64,000 nucleotides of DNA, from positions 2,418,001 to 2,482,000 of the forward strand of contig NZ_AP024850.1 in NCBI RefSeq assembly GCF_024346675.1, written 5' to 3'. A program made the position numbers and the translations under genes. The notes beneath the pieces were generated by a model. That model had not been told where the DNA came from and made no database searches. It saw nothing but the letters and a program-made list of their open reading frames with translations. Position 1 is the first letter of the stretch, and the number at the start of each line of letters is the position of its first letter. This document shows, piece by piece, positions 38,501-44,710 of the stretch. This stretch comes from Photobacterium sanguinicancri. GTDB lineage: Bacteria; Pseudomonadota; Gammaproteobacteria; Enterobacterales; Vibrionaceae.

Positions 38501-38674
38501 ATCACCGTTAATAAAAACCACCACTTGGGTACCTTCACCCGTAATAATAACTTGGCCTACCTTAAGCACCATACCGGGTTCAAGCGGGACTGCATTGTCG
38601 TTACTCATCAGTAAAAAGGCCGTTCCGTCGACGCTTTCAACTACTGCAGCTTTCCCCACATTAACTTGATACAT
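29549..38674 (-). CDS. Giant LapA-like RTX adhesin with retention module
   Basis: A single frame of 3041 residues. Residues 1-70 form the retention module (MYQVNVGKAAVVESVDG...) with a CAAC motif at 66-69. A LapG-type cleavage site follows: ILAGQDPTTILDAPAAG, with the di-alanine at residues 131-132. Three T1SS-143/DUF5801-like units of about 300 residues start near residues 192, 488 and 792. Each has an EGD/EGS start, a D-R-x-x-P-x-S strand and a DH...L-V-V core. Long cadherin- or VCBS-like beta domains run to about 2890. RTX nonapeptides (GGSGSDILE, GGNDILIGGLGDD) at 2894-2935 and a type I secretion tail end the protein. In this family the N-terminus plugs the outer-membrane pore and holds the adhesin on the surface until LapG cuts it when cyclic di-GMP is low. 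No lapB/C/E or lapG/D genes are near. Confidence 0.92.
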   Translation of the reverse strand: MYQVNVGKAAVVESVDGTAFLLMSNDNAVPLEPGMVLKVGQVIITGEGTQVVVFINGDLVTVDASCAACLDPNTSSESMNSALIQQSTQAVSQPPLIAFTSPDDAQDIDIAAIQAAILAGQDPTTILDAPAAGNDAGSANDGFVAIDYNYLSTLATAGYDTAFQRFPNQDDDDERPFILAAGGQSVSIVLTEGDLQPLTYPVDAQQSVLIQSGSLPLEASSVVFEAASVAQILSALSQSVTANGQSVSFVYNLADNEIVGTSSEGVVVVFGLSAQTSGTDLAVTLTVEQRLPIDHIAANNGLVSVDGEQLTVPFSIQAFDGGGNAMLAPVTMNAVLNDGNFPALATDPGVELQEKNEPQTINGQVPLDVGSDFIERVDFAAEQPTLVGLTSNGFVTQFSVAGDTILVTRADDPSIEVLQIVITTTGAYSVTLSQPFDQDPITDVTVLALGVTVTDKDGDTSNVENVNIKILDGADPDGGNKGRIQVVEGDLDSTVTVEQYPESNSDSFVIKAGVDRMVPESLILDPAFEQTLIQELNSLTSSQQAITFSTSQTTAGEITLTGRLASGEEVLSVVITPTQDGQNILISNTVIQRLPLDHLSQSQTLLTVTDQQLEFKIPLQAQNSDGDFLGQPAVLTVASTDGEAPAFVEDQGSAITEVGTIDDGQIEINLGSDVMQSVSFLSSQPSVENLTSHGFATDFSVSANVLTVFLASDPSQTVLTVTLATDGSYTLVQSQALDQINAEDSTELVLGMTGQDSDNDGTVPNGELIITINDGIDPSGAFTTLANADLREGSLSTPTGQADGYPASDTASFTFAAGIDRLDPSSITIDPAQLASLIAELTADVLSAGQALSYSFDATTNTLTGELAGQTLLVITFSAVNVSGSSSGVNAGAEDVMVNLTLTQNAPLDHNINGNSQGLVQVSGAQIAINLPLQMQDTDGDDLTTTALVELVLRDGDNPIINSPEPAAVLESDIDGNADNHQGSNPSGTGNIDASLFTVTTGSDEVVTFVINTASFNQRNPTLTSDGALIELQDVGSGVYQGVVAGAGQGGADKVVFEYVLQPTGSYTFTLLGALDHSVQGADTLVVLLPIQAQDQDGDLSEVVNLAVVVTDDVANGRDISFSMTEGDGATNRVNLLPAAREGADDATVTSIFDQGQEVFLTGTGFNSIPIHDDRGVLLGQLRIRENGRVEFIVEPNIDHDSATLTHQIPYKVTDGDGDIALSTIMLNIDDQSPIIIIDIATVETQEDVGRVPDPDETIIDPPAGTPVFMQVSIGDADRGERIGEVLIQVPTTENGDFYHDGVKLDKTPDGQFYIVPVSAFTTTDGIVYEMNNVSFLPTADFSTINGNLNFAVQVTVDTDDVPHPPIPATFTVTVLGLADIPTWDLEQTQLHYTGREDEANIALQLTADLNDTDGSETLFYIIEIQPDSNGTINGTLVGNGLASVGANQWRIAAANIDSVQVNPNDNYSGDIRLTAVAQSEEIAVFDVQNADSVAIELVVNVLPVADNAVLKVTRIESDEDVRIALGNFITLSDTDDTDGSEARFILVSGLPVASKVFIDDVEQTPDGDGKYEVPFDQLSQLTFQSTPESNLDFALTIEGKVVDTAVITDAAGDPQTVQDVFITPAAQLEVALTGVADVPDFVVADDPDGSLDPGDWQKLPTELGVETLILEDGTATLNFDIVSGEDALKQSSDNSETVTLVISNIPAGVQIFDATGNPQTLTFVGNDASGHPMYEVNLSSLQSISVVPPLHSTADIELKATLVTTEDDGDQLTSEGTIKINIAPVIDAVDFTKTTSNGALEDTTINIDWQPTADEGFIDNQEEIVGFSIDAIPSDYTLLIDGLVLVPQAGGEIVLTSAQISTLQSGGQLQLQAPQDSDRDLTLTTRLVIEQTDLDGEPTATKEIIGSLVVDIRAVVEPDGVLQVEDSTGTAVSSLQSSDQGVIDLSNGANSQGQLNFVENDAPTPQDSSDEIVRKVVISFPTTDSNGDPLPEGFVVVGGFHDGEGNWVVPESQLNNIQIVAPSGYTGTFDLTISGQVQDQGDSNAATGIPEGDTSSRVRFDDVLTLDFSPNTSVNTNQAGTIVVNNGVITGDEDRTVDLGVQLGNIVSVAVDGNQTNDVFSLVIQASDLPSGVTIGGTEFDFVNGEFVIQVPVDPATGEVILTSVTLTLAEDFAGDFDFPVRLVTTDITSGDVNTESLTLQVRVAPIVDVPNEGNPEFDINVVQTAGLDAGKQPISETGNPEVILTDGAYEDGIITLALAATLADISTSLDEGLESVEQATLSVDAALGAFLVTNPDGTVTPTQSITVSSSELDAIQFQPFEDYSGPVSVSVDAVVIDNVTYDLTTPATASDSGNVITSIQFDVIPVNDDVQFSGTDQVIVGEEEQAGGISLGAVAFQLDDIDGSESMVSVLITNVPDGFLIGSPARNLGDGEWKVTVPANSTRFDLSGINLIPPKDFSGDVELGITVFTKENLLSEVAEKSTTVNLTVTPIGDRVDSDITTVYQGTESASITLELNVEARDKQDSVNPPVSNVTENPPESLLVTISNVPDSSTFEVPTNGTAVNLGGGVWQFEIASTQLDSLVFNPVNANGEIVLAVNIRGVDNGVAAEDSLATNQTLTLNLTAENDAPINVVPTGPLSADEDLPLTISNIVITDVDARENNGDIAVALNVNNGLLTLLDTTDIIVTGQGTGALQITGQIDAINTALAVGLSYQGNPDFHGNDTLTVFTNDNGNTGTSGPLTDTKTVDITVQPKPDIPTLTLNRPQTATITAATATLIPLLGLMAAVANPVSDELTIVVSGLNGGVLVDSNGDPLGTTIDANSTRLTPAELTELHISGLSAGATALSVQAQSSVGGEAEVSVNTIELNITVEASDDLAVGATASPDGNVVIGGDDPETLTGGSGSDILEAAGGNDILIGGLGDDILTGGSGDDLFLWRSEDIAAHTDEVTDFELNSDQLDISQILDDQNSDGLGLDDLLASITASGDNSALSLDVNTSGGGTQVINLSSVGLSDLGLASGATSEDIITQLFNQQAFKLD

Positions 38675-38992
38675 CGCACCAGCCCCGCAACATGATCACC
38701 GACCTATAACTATTAAGTATGTACGAGTATTTGAATTTATCTTAAAACAGATATGAGAATCATAAATAAGAATCGGCTGCACCAAAATCTAACAAACCCA
38801 ATCTACTCACCAACCTCACATTTAATTAGCTACATATTCATAACTATAATTACATTTGTTATCTACTATTAATAACAATAGATATAGGTATAACATCTGA
38901 ATTTTGATCTCCTCGCAGCTTTAATTATCTACCAAATAGTATAGAATCCAGCCCTTCCTTCTGAATTCATACAACAGTAACGTACCAACACC
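38675..38992. other. Divergent promoter region of the adhesin and LysE genes, no gene seen
   Basis: About 318 strongly AT-rich bases with no coding frame. It should hold the adhesin promoter on the minus strand and the LysE-type promoter on the plus strand (a TATAGAAT box near 38941). No clear operator was found. Confidence 0.45.
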
Positions 38993-39637
38993 ATGATTGA
39001 TTTTTCTATACTGCCTGTTTATTTAACTGCGGTGGTCGCTTTATTGCTGATCCCTGGCCCAGATATGTTACTGATTGCGAGCTCTAGTCTGAGCTACGGT
39101 CGAAAAGTCGGTGTATTTGCCAGCTTAGGTAATGCAACGTCGGGGGTGTTACTAACGCTATTGGCTGCAATGGGCGTATCTGCACTGATTGCGATGAACC
39201 CGATTGCGCTTGAAGTACTTCGCGTGATGGGCGGCGCTTATTTGTTAAAGATGGGCTGGGATTGCATGCGCACTACTCCATCAGATGCGCCTGAATTAGA
39301 AGCACAATCTGGCATAGCTAAAACCTTGTATCGCCGTGCGGTTATCAGTAACTTACTTAACCCTAAAGCGCTTATTTTCTTCGTGCTCTTTTTACCACAA
39401 TTTGTGTCAACGCAATCAACCGCAACGTCAGGCGAACAAATGCTGGTACTTGGTTTACTGCTGAATGTATTGGGCTTACTGTTCAACTTGTTCTTGGTCA
39501 CAACTGTCGGAAGCTTGGGTAAGACATTATTAAAGAATGAAAAATTCCGCACAAACCAGCACAAGTTCATGGGCTTAATCTTTTTTGTATTAGCCATTTG
39601 GTTATTGGCATCACAAGTGCCGACACCAACACTATAA
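38993..39637 (+). CDS. LysE/RhtB-family amino acid exporter
   Basis: A 214-residue membrane protein with about six helices. The start has the family motif LLLIPGPDMLLIASSSLSYG, and GNATSGVLLTLLAAMGVSAL and NPKALIFFVLFLPQF follow. The family exports amino acids such as homoserine, threonine, leucine or lysine, or their analogues, to relieve toxicity. The substrate cannot be told. It is a single-gene unit with its own terminator and no obvious partner. Confidence 0.92.
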   Translation: MIDFSILPVYLTAVVALLLIPGPDMLLIASSSLSYGRKVGVFASLGNATSGVLLTLLAAMGVSALIAMNPIALEVLRVMGGAYLLKMGWDCMRTTPSDAPELEAQSGIAKTLYRRAVISNLLNPKALIFFVLFLPQFVSTQSTATSGEQMLVLGLLLNVLGLLFNLFLVTTVGSLGKTLLKNEKFRTNQHKFMGLIFFVLAIWLLASQVPTPTL

Positions 39638-39679
39638 TTGACAGCTATTTGCAGATATTGATTTTAACAAACAAAAACG

Positions 39680-39706
39680 AAAGGCTTCCGATTGGAAGCC
39701 TTTTTT
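39680..39706 (+). terminator. Terminator of the LysE-type gene
   Basis: Perfect 10-bp stem AAAGGCTTCC / GGAAGCCTTT with a 4-base loop followed by three more T. Confidence 0.92.
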
Positions 39707-39777
39707 ACATCTACTCAGCCAGTTGGTTCGAGCGTGCAAACCAAGAGTCAAGTTAGGGGGAATCTATGGAGAGCCAG

Positions 39778-41475
39778 TTACATTGAGTGATCAATAAAAA
39801 CAACACGGCACTCATAAGGACGAAGTGTCAGCGTTTGTGCTGGCTTTTGTGCGCATTCAGGTTCAAGTAAACCTGCGTAGTTACCTAAAATATAATCCCC
39901 TTCCGCCATCTTAATCTCAGCCGGGATTTCGCACGTTACCGATTCACCATAGTAGTTATTAATGCACACTAACGTTTGATTTTCTGACTGACGCTTATAG
40001 CAAAACAGCTGCGAATGCTCTGGCATCAAATCGGTATAGTCACCCGTGGTGATTACATCCACCTCTTTACGTAACCTAATCAGCTTACGGTAATAATGAA
40101 AAACCGAATCAGGTGCTTCAATCGCTTGCTCTGCATTCAAGCTAGCGTAATTACTGGCGACTTCAAGCCAAGGTTTTCCTTGAGTAAACCCTGCGTGCGG
40201 ACTGGCATCCCATTGCATTGGGGTACGTGAGTTATCTCGGGATTTCTGCGCCAAAATAGCCAGCATCTCTTGCTCACTCACACCTTGTTCATTCACCATT
40301 ATGTTATACATATTGGTGCTTTCTACATCACGGTACTGATCAATTGAAGAATACTTAGGGTTCGTCATCCCAATCTCTTCACCTTGATATACATATGGTG
40401 TGCCTTGCATCATGTGAATCGAGGTTGCGAGCATTTTGGCTGACAGCTCGCGATATTCTTCATCATTACCCAAGCGGCTCACAACACGTGGCTGATCATG
40501 GTTACACCAAAACAATGCGCCCCAGCCATTAGCGTGCAAACCTTGTTGCCAATGATTGAAGATTGATTTCAGCTGTAAGAAGTCAAACGGCGCTTTGGTC
40601 CACTTATCACCATTTTTATAATCTGCTTTTAGGTGATGGAAATTAAAGACCATTGATAGCTCTTTACCATCGTGCGCTGAGTATTGTTGGCAGTGCTCTA
40701 GCGTTGTGGAAGACATTTCCCCCACGGTCACTGAACCGTATTTCTGAAACACAGCTTCGCTGATTTCTTGCAAGTATTCGTGTACTCGTGGGCCATCAGT
40801 ATAAAAACGTCGACCATCACCAACGTCATCATTCAAGAAATCTTGCTGCTTAGAAATCAGGTTAATGACATCTAATCGGAAGCCATCGACGCCCTTTTCG
40901 GCCCAAAAACTAATAACGTCTTTCACTTCTTGGCGAACTTTCGGATTTTCCCAGTTAAGGTCTGCTTGCTCTTTAGCAAACAAATGTAAGTAGTATTGGT
41001 TAGTTGGTTCGTCTAATGCCCATGCATTACCACCAAACTTTGACTGCCAGTTCGTTGGTTCTGCGCCATCAACGGGATCGTGCCAAATATAGTAATCACG
41101 GTATGGACTAGTCTTATCACCCAATGCCGATTTGAACCATGCGTGTTCAGTCGATGTGTGGTTTACCACTATGTCCATAATAATGCGGATACCACGCTGG
41201 CGCGCTTGGCTAAGCAGCTCATTAAAGTCAGCCATGGTGCCAAAGTCTGGGTTAATGCGGTAATAGTCCGCAATATCGTAACCATTATCGACCATAGGGG
41301 ATTCATATACTGGCGTTAACCAAATGGCGTCAACACCCAGCGTTTTAATATAATCGAGCTTTGAAATAATCCCTTTGATATCGCCAGTACCCTTTGCCCC
41401 ACTGTCACAAAAGCTTTTTGGGTAAATTTGATAAATAGTTGCGGTGCGCCACCATTCATATTGCTCTGTCATCAT
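39778..41475 (-). CDS. treC: Trehalose-6-phosphate hydrolase
   Basis: A GH13 alpha-glucosidase of 565 residues from the chosen ATG. The catalytic residues are visible: nucleophile D202 in GFRLDVIN, acid/base E253 in VGEMSS, and D327 in CNHDQPR. WWRTATIYQIYPKSF is the usual start of the barrel. It splits trehalose 6-phosphate, delivered by TreB, into glucose and glucose 6-phosphate. I place the start at 41475 because E. coli TreC begins close to the WW motif; an in-frame start at 41517 would add 14 residues. It lies 129 bases after treB in a treB-treC operon. Confidence 0.93.
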   Translation of the reverse strand: MMTEQYEWWRTATIYQIYPKSFCDSGAKGTGDIKGIISKLDYIKTLGVDAIWLTPVYESPMVDNGYDIADYYRINPDFGTMADFNELLSQARQRGIRIIMDIVVNHTSTEHAWFKSALGDKTSPYRDYYIWHDPVDGAEPTNWQSKFGGNAWALDEPTNQYYLHLFAKEQADLNWENPKVRQEVKDVISFWAEKGVDGFRLDVINLISKQQDFLNDDVGDGRRFYTDGPRVHEYLQEISEAVFQKYGSVTVGEMSSTTLEHCQQYSAHDGKELSMVFNFHHLKADYKNGDKWTKAPFDFLQLKSIFNHWQQGLHANGWGALFWCNHDQPRVVSRLGNDEEYRELSAKMLATSIHMMQGTPYVYQGEEIGMTNPKYSSIDQYRDVESTNMYNIMVNEQGVSEQEMLAILAQKSRDNSRTPMQWDASPHAGFTQGKPWLEVASNYASLNAEQAIEAPDSVFHYYRKLIRLRKEVDVITTGDYTDLMPEHSQLFCYKRQSENQTLVCINNYYGESVTCEIPAEIKMAEGDYILGNYAGLLEPECAQKPAQTLTLRPYECRVVFIDHSM

Positions 41476-41604
41476 GATTACTTGCTCACGTAATTCGTTG
41501 TATTTCTGGGACTGCACTTTTGGGTTAGTAAAAGTGCAGCTTAATGTGGAGTCTTGTTTATTGGTGTTATTGTATTTTTATTATTACGGTCTCAGGTGGT
41601 ATGG

Positions 41605-43035
41605 CTAAGCCGTTTGTGGTGATTGTTCAATTTCACCCTTTGCTTCTGCACGTTTATACAAAATAAGCGTAAGTACGATTGGAACAATCACGGCCACCAG
41701 CATGGCAATAAAGAAGGTCATCCAATATTGCGGTTGGATAGATAAAATACCCGGTAAGCCACCGACGCCAATACCATTCGCCATCACTCCTGCACTACCA
41801 CAAATTGCAGCAGCAAGGGCAGAACCTATCATGGCGCTCAACATTGGAAATTTGTATTTTAAGTTAATGCCGTACATTGCTGGCTCTGTAACACCAAGGT
41901 AAGCAGAAATAGCCGCAGGGACTGAAATTTCACGCTCATTATTCTTTTTACTGATCCAAATAATACCGACAACCGCAGAGGCTTGTGCGATGTTAGACAA
42001 TGCAATTAAAGGCCAAATGGGTGTACCACCTATGTCTTGCATTAACTGTAAATCCACCGCATTCGTCGTATGGTGAATACCAGTGATCACTAATGGTGCG
42101 TACAAGAAGCCAAAAATCATGGAGCCAATAACCGCAAAGTCACCCGTCATTGCCGCTTTAGCAGCCACACCTACCGCGTCACCCAACATGCGACCAAATG
42201 GGCCAATAAAGGCGTGCGCAAGAATCACCGCAATAATGATCGAGACAAATGGCACAATCACTAGGTATAAATAAGACGGAATAATACGCTTCAGGTTAGT
42301 TTCAATTAACGCTAAGGCTATACCCGCTAGCATCGCAGGGATCACTTGTGCTTGATAACCAACTTTCTCGATAACAAACAAACCAAAGTCCCACACCTCG
42401 GGCACTTCTTTTCCTATCAAATAGGCATTCATTAGCTGAGGTGACACTAAGGTTATCCCTAGCACTATCCCTAGAATTGGCGTACCACCGAGTTTTTTTA
42501 CAGTAGACCAACACACACCGACAGGCAGGAAGAAGAAGATGGCTTCACCGATAAGCCATAAGAATGAGTGTACTGTCGCCCAGAAATGACTGATTTCAGT
42601 TAAGGTTTGGCCATCGAACATCTTAATGTCGCCGATGACATTGCGGAAACCGAGGATCAAACCACCGGTGATAATGGCTGGCAATAAAGGAACAAAAATT
42701 TCAGCTAGGTGCGAGATACTGCGCTCAAGCAAGCTCATGTTCTGGCGAGCAGCTACTTTAGCTTCGTCTTTACTCACGCCCGATTGGCCAATCATTTCGT
42801 TTAGCAGTTTGTAAACATCATCCACTTCCGTGCCAATCACAACTTGAAATTGGCCCGCATTGGTAAAGCAGCCTTTCACCATGGGAATGCCTTCAATGGC
42901 TTTCACATCAGCTTTCTCATTATCTTGTAATACAAAGCGTAGACGCGTTAAGCAATGGCTGACACCTGCGATATTTTCGCTTCCGCCAATATGCTTGATG
43001 AGTTGTTCAATATGCTGTCTGTCTATCTTACTCAT
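41605..43035 (-). CDS. treB: PTS trehalose-specific EIIBC component
   Basis: The 476-residue protein begins with an EIIB domain whose phosphorylated Cys is C28 in GVSHCLTRLRF. The membrane EIIC domain (about 105-460, about ten helices) follows, with the family GITGIHH-like motif seen as VITGIHHTTNAVD. It takes up trehalose with phosphorylation, using a separate glucose-type EIIA. The gene is followed by treC and preceded by two TreR-type operators, and treR is directly upstream on the same strand. Confidence 0.95.
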   Translation of the reverse strand: MSKIDRQHIEQLIKHIGGSENIAGVSHCLTRLRFVLQDNEKADVKAIEGIPMVKGCFTNAGQFQVVIGTEVDDVYKLLNEMIGQSGVSKDEAKVAARQNMSLLERSISHLAEIFVPLLPAIITGGLILGFRNVIGDIKMFDGQTLTEISHFWATVHSFLWLIGEAIFFFLPVGVCWSTVKKLGGTPILGIVLGITLVSPQLMNAYLIGKEVPEVWDFGLFVIEKVGYQAQVIPAMLAGIALALIETNLKRIIPSYLYLVIVPFVSIIIAVILAHAFIGPFGRMLGDAVGVAAKAAMTGDFAVIGSMIFGFLYAPLVITGIHHTTNAVDLQLMQDIGGTPIWPLIALSNIAQASAVVGIIWISKKNNEREISVPAAISAYLGVTEPAMYGINLKYKFPMLSAMIGSALAAAICGSAGVMANGIGVGGLPGILSIQPQYWMTFFIAMLVAVIVPIVLTLILYKRAEAKGEIEQSPQTA

Positions 43036-43142
43036 ATCGATATCCGTTCATTATGTGGGGCGTCGAGTGCCCAGATGTAAACCTAAAGTTTCACAGTGAA
43101 TATTATTCTTTTACTTTGACTTGGGGCTATAGCGACCCCCAA

Positions 43143-43156
43143 TGGGAACATTCCCA
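43143..43156. promoter_or_regulatory. TreR operator 1
   Basis: The palindrome TGGGAACATTCCCA lies about 110 bases upstream of the treB start. Its GGGAAC-N-TTCCC form is like the E. coli TreR site. It is an exact copy of the site at 43201. Confidence 0.8.
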
Positions 43157-43200
43157 AATCAACCTGCGACAATAATGACAAACCTGACTTAATTTTAAAA

Positions 43201-43214
43201 TGGGAACATTCCCA
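43201..43214. promoter_or_regulatory. TreR operator 2
   Basis: A second exact TGGGAACATTCCCA, 58 bases from the first. Two identical sites between treR and treB suggest repression by loop formation or cooperative binding. Confidence 0.8.
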
Positions 43215-43275
43215 AAATATGAGAAAGCTCACAATACGAGCATAAGTTAACTATGGGTAAAATAGCCTATCTCGG

Positions 43276-44220
43276 CTAGATATGTGCCTCTTGAGTCAGG
43301 TGTGTAATCACATGTTGACCAGAAAGCTGTTTAATCAGTAGGTTAGCTGAAGATTTACCCGCATCAAAATAACCGGGATCGATTGAGAAGGTATTGGGGA
43401 AAATAAATGACAGTAACTCATTGGTACCTACACCAGATACCATCACATCGCTGCGATTACATTCTTGTAAACGCTTAGCAACCCCTAAGGCTAAAGTATC
43501 ACTGGCGCAAACAATGGCATCTGTATCTTTGGTTAGAATAGAATCAGTCAGTTGATACGCACTTTCATGACTTAATTGTCCATGACAATACATAGGAGTC
43601 AGTTGCGCCGCATTGCAATAATTAATATAAGCATTTAAACGCATTAATCCTGTTGTTTTGTCGCTGGGATCAACGCCAACAAAGCTAATATTTCGCTTAC
43701 CTTGCTGCTGAAGCTTTGCCATTGCCAACTCAATCACACCGACATTGTCATACCCTACCGAAGATACAGCATCGGTGTCGACCGCAATAACAACCGCTTT
43801 GTGCTGCCAAGCTTCTATCGCTTGAACATCGAAACCAGTAAAGCCAAATATAATCACCCCATCAACGTTGCGTTTTTTCAATACATCGAGGTGTTCATTG
43901 GTTTTCTGCACGCAAAATTGACTCTCCATAATGACAGCATCGTAACCCGCGGCATAAATGACATCTAAAATCCCGCTCACCGCTTTATTTTCAGAGGGAG
44001 AATCCAAGCGTGACAGGATCACGCCCACCACTTTCGCACTGCCCCCGCGCATCGCTTGCGCTGATTTTGACGGTACGAACCCGGCATCACGGATCACTTG
44101 TTCCACTTTAATACGGGTACTTTGCTTTACCTTTGGATCATTGGTGAGTACACGAGAAACCGTCGACTTGCCGACACCCGCTAATTTTGCGATATCGAGA
44201 ATGGTGAGTTTTTTTGTCAT
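43276..44220 (-). CDS. treR: Trehalose operon repressor, LacI family
   Basis: A 314-residue LacI-family repressor. The N-terminus LTILDIAKLAGVGKSTVSRVL is the TreR helix-turn-helix with hinge, followed by a sugar-binding domain (about 60-310). E. coli TreR uses trehalose 6-phosphate as inducer. The gene lies just before the operators and treB, all on one strand, so the three form the usual treR-treB-treC cluster. Confidence 0.94.
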   Translation of the reverse strand: MTKKLTILDIAKLAGVGKSTVSRVLTNDPKVKQSTRIKVEQVIRDAGFVPSKSAQAMRGGSAKVVGVILSRLDSPSENKAVSGILDVIYAAGYDAVIMESQFCVQKTNEHLDVLKKRNVDGVIIFGFTGFDVQAIEAWQHKAVVIAVDTDAVSSVGYDNVGVIELAMAKLQQQGKRNISFVGVDPSDKTTGLMRLNAYINYCNAAQLTPMYCHGQLSHESAYQLTDSILTKDTDAIVCASDTLALGVAKRLQECNRSDVMVSGVGTNELLSFIFPNTFSIDPGYFDAGKSSANLLIKQLSGQHVITHLTQEAHI

Positions 44221-44710
44221 AAAATCATTCAGACTAAAGCGTTTCGCTACATTGTCGTTACCACGTTAAATATTTCAACCGATTTCCATCACTTTTATTC
44301 AATTAGATGAAAAGGGTTGGTAATCCATAGTGTCAGTGTCATTTAATCGCAATTTGGTAGATAAATTTACACAATAAAGACATCAGATTGTGATTTAGTC
44401 TTTACACTTTATAACAATGAGCAGGAACAGAATTAAATTGTTTAATTTACACAATAATTGCTTGAATTTTGATTAATGAAACACCATATCTTACTGAGCG
44501 ATATTAAATACATTATTGCCTTTAAGATGTTTTTCTAAGCAACCATGATTTAAATCTGCCCTATTCCGTGTGGTGTTTTCAAAGCAACTTGGTTGGCTAT
44601 CTCCTATTCACTGCTGCCACACGGTAATAATATTAGAACTAAAATCACCTCGTGCCGCTGGTGACTGTATAAGCCACAGTCACAGTGAGACACAGTAAAG
44701 GTAGGAACTT
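44221..44710. other. Divergent promoter region between treR and the CARF gene, with direct repeats
   Basis: About 490 AT-rich bases without a gene. AATTTACACAATAA occurs twice exactly (44364-44377 and 44454-44467), with a related TTTACACTTTATAA at 44401. CCGTGTGG (44566-44573) has its inverted copy CCACACGG at 44617-44624. These could be regulator sites for either gene. Confidence 0.45.

Noticed and set aside
29820..38669. Many plus-strand open frames of 60-230 codons opposite the giant adhesin gene (for example 29820-30512)
   Set aside because: They are Ser/Thr/Val-rich low-complexity translations of the antisense of a repetitive Asp/Gly/Thr-rich gene, lack ribosome sites and resemble no protein family.
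29549..38674. Reading the RTX protein as a cytolytic toxin
   Set aside because: There are few RTX repeats, no acyltransferase partner or toxin domain, and the retention module with LapG-type site fits a surface adhesin.
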